Made by a program: the position numbers and the translations under genes
The notes under the pieces: model-generated
What the model was told of the DNA's origin: nothing
Database searches by the model: none
What the model saw: only the letters and a program-made list of their open reading frames with translations
From: Luzula sylvatica
Lineage: Eukaryota; Streptophyta; Magnoliopsida; Poales; Juncaceae
Length of the DNA: 64,000 nucleotides
Reading direction: 5' to 3'
Assembly (NCBI GenBank): GCA_946800325.1
Contig: OX326956.1
Location: 43,795,552-43,859,551, forward strand
Part shown: in pieces, positions 1-10,131 of the stretch
Layout of the letters: every line of letters begins with the position of its first letter
Numbering within the stretch: position 1 is the stretch's first letter

Positions 1-221
1 CTCACCGGTACAAAAGTACATATTCATTATGTAAGTATATATGCGAATTCCCCCTGCATCCCATGTCGTCATACATGTCAGCCCGTTTCGATTCTTGTAA
101 GTATATATGCGAATTTCCCCTAATCGGGTACGTGCTTTTTTAAATTGAATTGTAGATTTTCAATAACGTAAAATGTGTATTTTAATGGGATTATATATGC
201 AGCCCCACAAACATGAAAAAA
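1..221. repeat. Intergenic, short direct repeat
   Basis: No gene seen. A 19-base segment beginning GTAAGTATATATGCG occurs at 31-49 and again at 97-115, each followed by pyrimidine-rich sequence, so the period is 66 bp. It is too short to classify. Confidence 0.5.
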
Positions 222-225
222 CACC

Positions 226-478
226 CTTGATGAGGTGGCAAGAAAAGATTAAGTGGATTGATTAATACTATTAATTGACCCGATTAGCGATTGAATTGAT
301 CGTTTAATTGAATTGACACGTCAATTAACATGTACTAATATTAACATATTATAAATTGTTATCGTGTTAATTAAACATGTCAATTAATATTTAATTGAGT
401 GAATTATATATGTTAATAAATTTATTTAGTCACCTCACCAAAGGTGTTGGGATGAGTGGGCCAAGTATATTTTACCTA
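226..478. mobile_element. MITE-like element, copy 1
   Basis: An AT-rich segment of about 250 bp built from TTAATTGA-type words. The reverse complement of about 27588-27841 matches it along its length, including the GATGAGxxGGCAAG end and the GGCCAAGTATATTTT end. CACCYTTGRTGAGGTG-like sequence lies near both ends in inverted orientation (222-240 and 431-446). No coding capacity. Two dispersed inverted copies of similar length suggest a non-autonomous DNA element. The exact ends and target duplication are not certain. Confidence 0.6.
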
Positions 479-915
479 TTTTTTATGGAGGGAAGAAAGA
501 ATGATAGTCCCATTTTTCAGATTTGATGTGATTCCTTCAACGGTTGGCATATTTGTTATATAAATTACTATAAAAAAATTGAAAACAATACAAGACCACA
601 ATATGAAGTTCACAAAATATCACGAAGACCTTTTGATCCTCCTCTATCTTCATTTTTTTTTTTTGGATGAAAGACAAGTGCGATACGCGTTCGATCCGAT
701 TATTTTTTATATAAATAAGAAGAATTTTTTTTACAATGATTTACATGTGTACGCGTAAGTAGAACTTCAACTTGCTGCCTATCTCCCCTTGATTAGAAAT
801 TTCACACGCAATTAACCTTCCATTTCCTAGTTAAGTCCTCTATAGACTTGACAATTAACCCAAGCATACTTCCCTTTCTCTGAAATATTCGATTGTTCCA
901 ATCTCTCCATATGGT

Positions 916-2990
916 CTAATTTGTGGAGAGCCATTTTATGTCCCAAATTCTTGCTCCCTCCGCTGATTTGAACTTGCGTGCATCCGACCAAAATGACGCC
1001 AATGTTGGAGCTTGTAAAGGGGCACTCGGGTCAATTTGCCTCCATGTCTCTTGAGCAAAGGAGCAATTTAAAAATAAGTGCTCGGCCGTTTTGATCGAGG
1101 TGGTGCAAAGCGCACATGTCGGGTCAGGAGGCCAACCTCGTTTGATGAGGTTGTCCGCCGTGAGAATCCTTTTATTTAGCAACAACCACCCGAATTTTTT
1201 TACTTTAGTTGGCTCTTTGGTCTTGGATAACCTTATCGTCCATTCGCACTCCATACCTGTGTGAGAAATTCGTCTATAAACCTTGCTCGTGGGGTACCTC
1301 GGTGCTTGAGGATAGGGGGCGGACGGGTGTAGTTGGTTGCCGGGGTGAGGGATACAATTGAGCAATTTATACACCGGCACACGTTTTTGTAAGTCCCTTA
1401 TGAAATACGAGGCTAGATTGTACACAATTGTTAGAAGGCTCTCGGAATTTTGCACATTGTAAAGTGATCTTTGCGTGAGCGACCATTGTGAATCACTATC
1501 ATAATCGAGTTTGAATAACCACTTCATTACCAATGCTTGGTTTTGTCTCTCTAGGTATAGAAGTCCTAGACCGCCATGATTTTTTGGTAAGCATACGTTC
1601 TGCCAACTCATTAGGCAATGACCGCCTATCACTTTATTCCCGCCTTTTCAAAAGAAGACCATCATCAATTGGTTTAATTCACTGATTACTCTCTTCAGTA
1701 CAATCATCGTTTGCATGTAAAAGTTCGAGATTGCTCCCAATACCGATTTTACTAGTGTGAATCGGCCTCCTAGAGTTAGAAACCTATTCTTCCAATTGTT
1801 AATTTTGCCTCTCACTTTGTCCATAATTGGTTGGAATATAAATTTATTCGGTTTTTTGTACGACAGTGAAAGTCCAAGGTATTTAATCGGGAGTGATTTT
1901 TTAACGCGTCGTACTTAGTGATTTTATGTGCCAATGTAACATCTCGGGTATGACAATCGGCACAAACCCGCTTTTACTCCGATTAATTTCCAAACCCGAG
2001 ACTTGAGAGAAGAGTGAAATGATGTGCATAATTACTCTTATGTTTTTTGGATGCGCTTCAACAAAAAATAGCGTGTCATCCACCTATTGTAATGTAGTTG
2101 GCGCGAATACAATTGGATTAATGAGTAATGGGGTCATCCGCACCATCATATTTTGTAAGGTGTTTACCACTATTGTAAAGTGAAGCGACGATAGGGGGGG
2201 GGGGGGGGGGGGGGGTCCTTGACGTAGACCCTCTTGTGTTTGAAATAGGGACTCCGTATGCCATTTGACTAAATAGAGGAGATTGACGAGTGCAAGATAT
2301 TTTTCATCTAAGACACATTGTCAAAATGCCATTTAGAAAGTCCCACGACACATTGTCAAATATCTTCTTGAAGTCGATTTTTAACATTAAGGTTGTGATT
2401 TTCGTTTTTTGGTACAAATTTAAAAAATTTCTCGACGATAAGAATAGTTAATTTATATTTCTTTCTTCAATAAATCTAGCGATACTTTAACTTCGGGTTC
2501 CAAAAATGTGGCCGCAAGTATTTCTAGGTTGAGGTTGATGTTGGCTTCGGCGTGTAGAGCATTTGCATTGATCATAATGCTCGTGTTTGTAGGAGAACCT
2601 AGAGAATCCTTATAAAAAAATGTAAATAATTGATTGATCTCCTTTTCATTTGCAACTTCTCTTTCTTCATGAACTAATTTAGCAATAAGATTTTGTTGAC
2701 GCCGGTTTGACGTTTGAGGCAAAAGCATGAAAATAAACGATGTTATTATCTCCGAGATTTAGTCAATTAATCGAGGTTCTTTCTTGCCACTTGACCTCTT
2801 TCAATGTAATTAGTTCATATAATTTTTCTCGAATTTTAATCCGTAGCTCAAATTCCAAATTGTTAAGGAATGTCGTTTCTTCACGTCTATCTAGAGCTTG
2901 TAAAAAAGCTTTGCATCTTTCGATTATTTCATTTTGATTTTCAGGTGGAGAAGTTGAATGTCATGAATTTGACAACATGTTTGAGGCTGT
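916..2990 (-). pseudogene. Decayed LINE ORF2 fragment (RT/zf-RVT)
   Basis: Remains of a non-LTR retrotransposon reverse transcriptase. Reading the minus strand from high to low coordinates, 2453-2728 resembles the linker between endonuclease and RT (LVHEEREVANEKEINQLF). About 1900-2080 carries the end of the RT core (FFVEAHPKNIRVI and a following GLEINRSKSG). About 916-1632 carries the C-terminal part with a zinc-knuckle-like zf-RVT region (WPPDPTCALC..TAEHLFLNCSFAQETW). Stops and frame changes separate the pieces, so it is inactive. A 22-base G run lies inside it. No endonuclease domain, poly(A) tail or target duplication was located, so the ends are approximate. The family assignment is firm; the boundaries are not. 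Confidence 0.85.
2194..2215. repeat. 22-base poly(G) tract
   Basis: An uninterrupted run of 22 G on the plus strand inside the decayed LINE. Long mononucleotide G runs are rare in plant DNA and prone to sequencing error and slippage. Confidence 0.95.
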
Positions 2991-4604
2991 CATACGCCGC
3001 ACCAATCCCTATTCCGGAAAAATGCAGCCTATATTTACAAAAAATGAAAAATTAGTAAAAGTGATAATTGGCAGAAAACCCCCAGCATTGCTGAAAAATT
3101 AAAAAAAATATATATATTCCTTCTATTTTTTACAAATGAAGAACCAAGAGGCGTAAAAAATGTTCCAAACAAAGAGGAGCCAAAATCCACCTGAAAATTG
3201 ATCAAAGAAGAATCAAAAGAGAAATCTTTGCCGTAGACACAATTGTCAAAATTGATCAGAGAAGAAAACGACTGTATAAACCTGAAAAAAAAAAAGCAAA
3301 CCCAAACAATCCCATTTTTAGTATCCATTCGCGGCCTCATATCAACTAGCAACACGAATCGAATTTGGCGGAGAGACTTCCTCGTATGAACCTGCCGCAC
3401 AAATCGAATCGACATTCCTATCCAAACAATTATCCATAATTACGATATTTCTAGAAATTAAAATTTGGAGAATTAGTAATTATTAAGTAATTGAAGAAAT
3501 CAATTGAACTCGAAATGTTGGAGGTAAGGTGCCCAATGTGAAATATTCGAATTCGATCGAATCAATTTTGTACTTTGCGGTGTTTTCTGCAATTATTGCC
3601 TTTGCTATTTCTTGGGACGTTCTGCATATTGCCTTGTCGAGATATGACCAAATAATTTCCGAGATTTTATTGAACCTATCAATGGAAAAAACTTCTTGGG
3701 ATTAAAATTTCTGAAAAAAAGACTGAAATTACCAAAAATATCCCTAAAATCCTGTGAACTAAAAATTAACCTTTAAAAACCTCGTAAATCGATGATAAAT
3801 AACAGAAAATTTGCCGGAAATTGCTGAACTGGCACACAATTATCGAGAAATTACTGAAAAGTTACTGAAAATCGCTGATAATTTCTCAAAATCAAAGAAA
3901 AATTACCCTTTAGCGATTAGATGAAGTGGTTGGGGATTTGTCTCGTTTTGGCGATCAGAAGAATTGGACGGTTATTGGAAATTAGGGGCGGAGAAATATT
4001 TTTAAGTATAAATTAGGTAAAGATATGAATAATTATAATAATTGTAAGAATTTGGTAAAGATTGTTGTATCTTGTAACATATATAACATGCAAGGGAGGC
4101 ACATGATTTAAGGAGAGGTTTTCACTAGCTGCCATGAGGTGAAATACAAATGCCGCATCCACAAAGAGCACTTCGCCTGGTTTCTTTCGGATATAATAAT
4201 AAAACACCTCAGTCTGCTAAAATCAAATAACCAAAATAAAAATAAAAAATTAGTTAGCAGCGCAAAACAATACAAGACAAGTCTGAAAGTATGCATGTTG
4301 AAAAAAAATGTTTACCAAGAATTTGAGGAAACCAAAATCAGCATTCTCCGTTTTGGACCCACACAAATCGCGAGTTCATTATGAAACACTTATTGCAGTA
4401 AAATGTTTGGCTGTGAGAAGTGACACGTCAAAACCATGTCTCCATTTCTAAATGAGATATACAATTACGAATTCTTCCAATACGCATGATACATGCAATT
4501 GCTTTGCGTATTTTTACACAAAACAATTATTATTTGATTTATTCCTTTTGTAAGGGTACTATATTTAGATAAATAACAAATTTGTTGAAATATCAAGCAA
4601 AAAA
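2991..4604. other. Intergenic, no gene recognised
   Basis: AT-rich DNA with several open frames of 60-126 codons on both strands. None has a recognisable domain or convincing codon use. Nothing further is supported. Confidence 0.6.
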
Positions 4605-4676
4605 GGGTCCATAGCTCAGTGGTAGAGCATTTGACTGCAGATCAAGAGGTCACCGGTTCGAACCCGGTTGGGCCCT
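4605..4676 (+). tRNA. tRNA-Cys (GCA)
   Basis: A 72-base cloverleaf. The acceptor stem GGGTCCA pairs with TGGGCCC (one G-T pair), followed by discriminator T at 4676. The D arm is GCTCAGTGGTAGAGC. Anticodon GCA is at 4637-4639, within the stem pair TTGAC/ATCAA region. The T arm is CCGGTTCGAACCCGG. A T-rich stretch follows as a Pol III terminator. No intron, and CCA is not encoded, as expected for a nuclear tRNA gene. The standard A- and B-box sequences suggest a functional gene. A leucine tRNA follows 110 bases downstream on the same strand. Confidence 0.95.
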
Positions 4677-4786
4677 TTGTTTTCTATCAATAGCTTATTT
4701 TTCCTTCTATTAATACTATAAAATTTGTTATAATTAATTGGGCTTTGTTTATTTGTAGATAATTAATTGTAGGTATTTCAACAAGT

Positions 4787-4821
4787 GACAGCTTGGCCGA
4801 GTGGTCTAAGGCGCCAGAATC

Positions 4822-4866
<45 letters not shown>
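4787..4866 (+). tRNA. tRNA-Leu (CAG)
   Basis: An 80-base class II tRNA. Acceptor stem GACAGCT pairs perfectly with AGCTGTC, with discriminator A at 4866. The anticodon stem CCAGA/TCTGG encloses a seven-base loop with anticodon CAG at 4821-4823, which reads CTG codons. A long variable arm (TCCGAAAGGGCG region) is diagnostic of Leu/Ser tRNAs. The T arm is GTGGGTTCAAATCCCAC, and the Pol III terminator is CTTTTTT just downstream. No intron is present. Confidence 0.95.
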
Positions 4867-4867
<1 letters not shown>

Positions 4868-5387
4868 CATCTTTTTTGAAAAATTTCGTATGTATTGCAT
4901 TATTTGTAATACACGCATAAATATATATGCAGGTGTGCTAAGGAGAATCCACAAAAAAAATTAAAAAAAAAAAATCCAAAATATACTATTGAAATTAGCA
5001 AAATATATTTTTGTATATAACAAAATATACTATTGAAAATATATTATTTAATTCTTAATTTTAGCCATGTTAACATGTTGGATTCAACAATATATTTTGT
5101 TCATTTAAATGAATATTGAATCCAACATGTCAACATTGTTAAAATTAAAAATAATATAATATATTTTCAACAGTATATTTTGTTAATTTCAATAATATAT
5201 TTTGGACCTTGGTATCTCACTCGAGAAAGTTCATCTGGTACTCCTTGGAGTAGCAAAATGAACGAAAAGTTTTCATAGATCGCAAGGCTCATGAATAATC
5301 ATGATGGATGATAAAAAAGAATTGGAGAATGGCAACCGAAGAGAGTGAGCCAGTCAACCTCACTGCCATGGATTAGTACAGAAAAAT
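4867..5387. other. Intergenic, AT-rich with inverted words
   Basis: No gene seen. At about 4970-5210 ATATACTATTGAAA/TTTCAATAATATATT words appear in both orientations around ACATGTTGGATTCAACA / TTGAATCCAACATGTC, giving a fold-back of roughly 240 bp, possibly a small MITE. Ends are not defined. Confidence 0.45.
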
Positions 5388-8300
5388 TCAATTTTTTTCA
5401 AAAACTTCTTAAACTTGCAAAAGTAAAGTTTAACACCTTAAAAAATAACTAATTGTCATATTTTCTAAAAAATGTCGAAATTGAAGTCTAACACCAGCAA
5501 AATACTCAATTTTCTTGTTGTCATAAAAATACTCTGTAATAGAAGATTAACACACACAAATTTCTATTTTGTTCTAAAATTTATTAAAAATGTAAAAAAT
5601 AAAGTCTAACACTTCATAAATAATCAACCATCATATTTTCTAAAAAATGTCTAAATTGAAGTGTAACACGAGCAAAACATTCAATTTTCATGTGTTCCTC
5701 AAAATAATCCGTAATAGGTGAATAACACACAAGAATTTCAATTTTTCAAAAATTTCTTAAAATACAAAATTTGAAGTCTAACACCTACAAGTTTTTATAA
5801 TTTCTAAAAAATATCTAAATTGTAGAATACACTACAACACATATGGACTATTGGGGCAGCCAAAACTGACCCAACAAGACCTCAAAACCGTCCCTATAAA
5901 TACTCCAAACTAGAAGTTTTATATAAAACGAGCAAAATACTTTATTTTAACGTTGTCCTCGAAATACTCCAAACTAGAAGTTTATTACTCACAAATTTCT
6001 ATTTTCACATAAATTTCTTAAAAATGCAAAAACAGAAATAAAAAACCTTCAGAAATAATCAATTATCATCTTTTTTTGAAAGTCAAAATTGAAGTTTAAC
6101 ACGAGAAAAATACTCATATTTCATGATGTTCTCAAAAATATCCCACACTACAAAACTTACAAACACAAATTTCTAGGAAAATCAAAAAGTCTATTCTAAC
6201 ATCTTCAAAGATAATCAATTATCATATTTTCTAAAACAAATATCGAAATTTAAGTGTAACATGAGAAACATACTCATTTTTTTAGTTGTCCTCAAAATAC
6301 TCCGTTATATCAGTATAACACACAAAAATTTCTATTTTTTTAAATTTTTTTGTAAATATTAAAAAATTGAAGTCTAACAATTTCATAAAAAAAATCTATT
6401 TTGATATTTTCTAAAAATAATCAAAATTGAAGTGTAGCACATGCAAAATACTCAATTTTCATGTTGTCCTCGAAAAACTCCATGCTAGAAGACTAACACT
6501 AGCAAGTTTCTATTTTTTCGAACATTTTCTTAAAAATTCAAAAACTTAAGTCTAACACCTTAAAAATAATCAATTGTCCCACTTTCTAAAAAAATCAAAA
6601 TTGAAGTGTAACACGAGCAAAATACTCAATTTTCATGATGTCCTCAAAATACTCCATAATAGAAGACTAACAAACACAAATTTCTATTTTTTCAGTAACT
6701 TCTTAAAAATGCAAAAAGTGAAGTCTAACAGCTTCACAAATAATCAATTATCATAATTTCTAAAAAATGTCAAAATTGAATTGTTACACTAGCAAAATAC
6801 CCAATTTTCATGTTGTCCTAAAAATAATTTGTAATAGAAGATTAACACACACAAATTTCTATTTTTCCAAACAATTGTTAAAAATGCAAAAAGTGAAGTC
6901 TAACACCTTAAAAAATAACCAACAATCCTATTTTCCAAAAAAATGTCGAAATTGATGTGTACATGAGCAAAATACTCAATTTTCATATTCTCCTCAAAAT
7001 ACTCCGTAATAAAAGACTGACTACACACACAAATTTCAATTTTCCAAAAAATTCGTAAAAACTGCAAAAACAGAAGTCTAAAATCATAAAAACCTATTTT
7101 TCTAAAAAAATAAAGTCAAAACTGATGTGTAACACAAGCAAAATACTCAATTTTCATGATGTCCTCAAAATACTCCATAATATAAGACAAACACACACAA
7201 ATTTCTATTTTTTCAAAAACTTCTTAAAAATGCAAAAAGTTAAATCTAACACCTTAAAAAACAATCAATTATCATATGTTCTAAAAATATCAAAATTTAA
7301 GTGTAACACCAACAAAATACTAAATTTTAATGTTGTCCTAAAAATACTCTGTAATAGAAGATTAACACACACAAATTTATACATTTCTCAAAAAATTAAT
7401 AAAAAATGCAAAAAGGAAAGTCTAACACCTTAAAAAAAAATCATTTATCCTATTTTCTAAAAAAATGTGGAAATTGATGTATACACCAGCAAAATACTCA
7501 ATTTTCATGTTGTGCTCAAAATACTCCGTAATAGAAGATTAACATAGACAAAATTCTATTTTTCACAATTTTTTTCAAAATGCAAAAACTGAAGTCTAAC
7601 ATTATAAAAATAATCAGTTATCCTATTTTCTAAAATAAAGATAAAATTGAAGTATAACACGAGCCAAATACTCAATTTTCATGTTGGCCTCAAAATAATC
7701 CATTATAGAAGGCTAACACGCACAAATTTCAATATTTTCAAAAAAATATTAAAAAATACAAAAAATGAAGTCTAACACATTAAAAAAATCAATTATCCTA
7801 TTTTATAAAAAGTGTCGAAATTGATGTATACACGAGAAAAATACTCTATTTTCATGTTGTCCTCAAAATACTCCGGAATAGAAGGCTAACACACACAAAT
7901 TTATATTTTTCAAAAATTTCTCAAAAATGCAAAAACTGAAGTTTAACACAATAAAAAAAAATGAATTATCCTATTTTCTAAAAAATAAGATAAAATTGAT
8001 GTTTAACACGAGCCAAATACTCAATTTTATTGTTGTCCTCAAAATACTCCATAATACAAAGCTAACACGCACACATTTCTATTTTATCAAAAACTTCTTA
8101 AAAATGTAAAAAATGCAGTCTAACACCTTCAAAAATAATCAGTGATCATATTTTTAAAGAATTGTCGAAATTGAAGTGTAACAAGAGCAAAATACTCAAT
8201 TTCTTTGTTGTCCTTAAAATACTCCGTAATATCAGACTAACACACACAAATTTATATTTTTTCAAAAATAATTTATATATTAAAAAAATTAAGTCTTAAC

Positions 8301-8645
8301 ACCTTCATAAAGAACCTATATTTATATATTTTTTTAAATGTCAAAATTGAAGTGTATCACAAGCAAAATACTCAATTTTCATGTTGTCCTCGAAATACTC
8401 CATACTAGAAGACTAACGCACACGAATTTCTATTTTTCTAAAATTTATTAGAAATACGAAAACTGAAGTCTAACCCCTTAAAAATAATCAATTATCCCAC
8501 TTTCTAAAATAAAGTCAAAATTGAAGTGTAAGACGAGCAAAATACTCAATTTTCAAGATGTCCTCAAAATACTCCAAAATAGAAGACTAACACACACAAA
8601 TTTCTATTTTTTCAAAAACTTCTTGAAAATACAAAAAGTTAAAAA
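5388..8645. repeat. Diverged ~175-bp tandem repeat array
   Basis: About 18 head-to-tail units. Anchor words recur at near-constant spacing. The segment equivalent to CTCCGTAATAGAAG lies near 5536, 5711, 5969, 6141, 6301, 6479, 6656, 6831, 7006, 7177, 7351, 7528, 7702, 7874, 8051, 8226, 8400 and 8576, with most intervals 170-178. Each unit also has AAATTTCTATTTTT, a GCAAAAA.TGAAGTCTAACACCTT-like word, AATCAATTATC and GAGCAAAATACTCAATTTTC. Units differ by many substitutions, so this is an old, unhomogenised array. The period falls in the range of plant centromeric and subtelomeric satellites, but position on the chromosome cannot be judged here. The one irregular interval near 5830-5970 holds foreign sequence. 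Confidence 0.93.
5830..5900. mobile_element. CACTA-terminus-like fragment in the array
   Basis: The run starts CACTACAACACATATGG and is GC-richer than its surroundings. Its reverse complement ends in TGTTGTAGTG, the pattern of CACTA (En/Spm) termini. The repeat word TACTCCAAACTAGAAG lies at 5901 and again at about 5966, so a partial repeat was duplicated here too. No partner end was found. It is a probable truncated CACTA end, not a complete element. Confidence 0.45.
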
Positions 8646-8713
8646 TATTACCCAATCTTAACAAAAGAAAATTATTTTCTTTTGGTTGAGGAGAGACGAG
8701 AGATTTGAAGCAC

Positions 8714-9632
8714 CTATGCATTTATTCTCATCCACAAAGAGAGCATGAGACCAAACGGTCCGTTCCATGAGCTATATATCTAGGGATGTCAATGGTGTGG
8801 ATATTGCCCGAACCGACCCGAACCGTATCCGAAAAAATATCCGGATTCGAAAAAAATATCCGAATCCGAGTGGATCCGGATATGGATCTGGTTGCTAATT
8901 TTAAGATCCGGAACCGGATTCGATATTCGGTTTTGGTGCGGGAACCGGATCCGTGTTCCGGATCCGGGTATTTTTAGGATTCGGATACTCATATTATATA
9001 TTATTTTTATGTATTATATTTGATATTAGTTGAAAAATCATATACAAATTAATGATTTGTAAATGATTTAACTCACAATCGTAAAATTATGTTTAAATAT
9101 AATCATATTTATCGTTAATGTCACAAATTATATATATTTATAGCTAAAAAGTAAGTTACGTTATGATAACATAATATCCGTTTTAATATCCGAAACAGAA
9201 CCATATCCGTATCCGTATCCGACAATATCCGAACCGTATCCGTATCCGTTTATTATCCGAACCGTATCCGGATCCGACAATATGGATATGGATCTGGTAT
9301 GACCACTATCCGAACCGGATCCGAACCGTTGACACCCCTATATATATCCCATGCCATCATACAAGGCTTTGTAAGCCTCTTTTATATCCTGCTCACTTGA
9401 ATTTGTACTCACTCCCAGTACTTCATAGTAATTAGTTGGTCCTCCATTATTTCTTTTAGAACTGCAGTATTTTATGATTCTTGGTTCCTTCTTCATCCCA
9501 CTGGGAGCAGAAAATAAATATTAATTAGGCAAAGCTGGAAAAAGATAGCAGGAAAAAGGTTACGTACTTGAAGAGTTTATGATTCATAACAAGTGAGAGA
9601 CGAGGAGCAGAAGAGCTGATGGATTCTCGCAT
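8714..9632 (-). pseudogene. Plastid J-domain/ferredoxin protein, broken copy
   Basis: Exon 1 (9568-9632) starts MRESISSSAPRLSL, a Ser-rich transit-like leader. Exon 2 starts at 9500 after a clear CTGCTCCCAG acceptor and encodes NYYEVLGVSTNSSEQDIKEA, the start of a J domain. The reading then jumps to YDGMGY without helix II/III or the HPD motif. Reading on past the hAT-like element (8781-9340), the minus strand shows SWNGP and, in another frame, ALFVDENKCIG, ending at a TGCATAG/GTGCTT donor at 8714. The order J domain, GMGYSSWNGP-like linker, ALFVDENKCIGC-type iron-sulphur domain is that of plant plastid J proteins of the DJC77 type (from memory of the family). The copy has lost its J-domain core, is frameshifted and is cut by the tandem array. 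With the element in place the frame ends in a TAG formed by the element's first three bases. Confidence 0.72.
8781..9340. mobile_element. hAT-like non-autonomous element, 560 bp
   Basis: Terminal inverted repeats TAGGGATGTCAA and TTGACACCCCTA (one mismatch over 12) are flanked by a perfect 8-bp target duplication TATATATC at 8773-8780 and 9341-9348, as expected for hAT elements. The interior near both ends is built of degenerate ATCCG/CGGAT and GAACC words; the middle is AT-rich. There is no transposase. It sits inside the J/ferredoxin pseudogene. Confidence 0.9.
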
Positions 9633-10131
9633 CTTTTCTTCCTTCTGATTCTTTTCTTTTGAGATCTTTTCCCAGATATTTACACAAGATATTTTCTCTT
9701 CTTTGCCAATCATCAATTAAATCAATGTACACTCCCTTCTCTTCTTTGAAAAGGAACTTCTGGTCTACGACAAGCAAAGCAAACCCGCGATTTTGACATT
9801 TTTGTTATTTTCTTTTGATTTAAAGTATAACTAAGAACATCATCAAACATCAAAACTTGGATGTAATCATAATGCAGTCTTACAAAAACATAACAAAGAA
9901 AGATAATTATTTCAAGACACCGCATTTTATAATATGGCAGCGTCGATTTATTTATTTCTCTTCTATATGAGTTCATATACGTATATCCTTTTACCCATCA
10001 TGCATCATAAAGAACTAGGCATGAGTAGTAGCAGTAGTTACAGTAGCAGTAGTTACAGTAGCAGTAGCATCAGTACATTAAAAAATTGCAAACACGAAAA
10101 AAATAACATAATCAAATAAGAAAGGCTCCCA
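9633..10131. other. Spacer between pseudogene and GWD1 3' end
   Basis: No gene recognised. An AGTAGCAGTAGTTAC-type trinucleotide microsatellite lies at about 10022-10076, in the likely 3' untranslated region of the glucan water dikinase gene. Open frames here are short and without known domains. Confidence 0.6.

Noticed and set aside
3035..3415. 126-codon frame on the minus strand
   Set aside because: Phe/Ser-rich, no domain, no splice or promoter context; treated as chance.
5388..8645. Possible CRISPR-like array
   Set aside because: Units are contiguous, degenerate 175-bp repeats without spacers, in a plant nuclear sequence.
8786..8992. Frames over the ATCCG repeats
   Set aside because: Repeat translation inside the 560-bp element; no domain.
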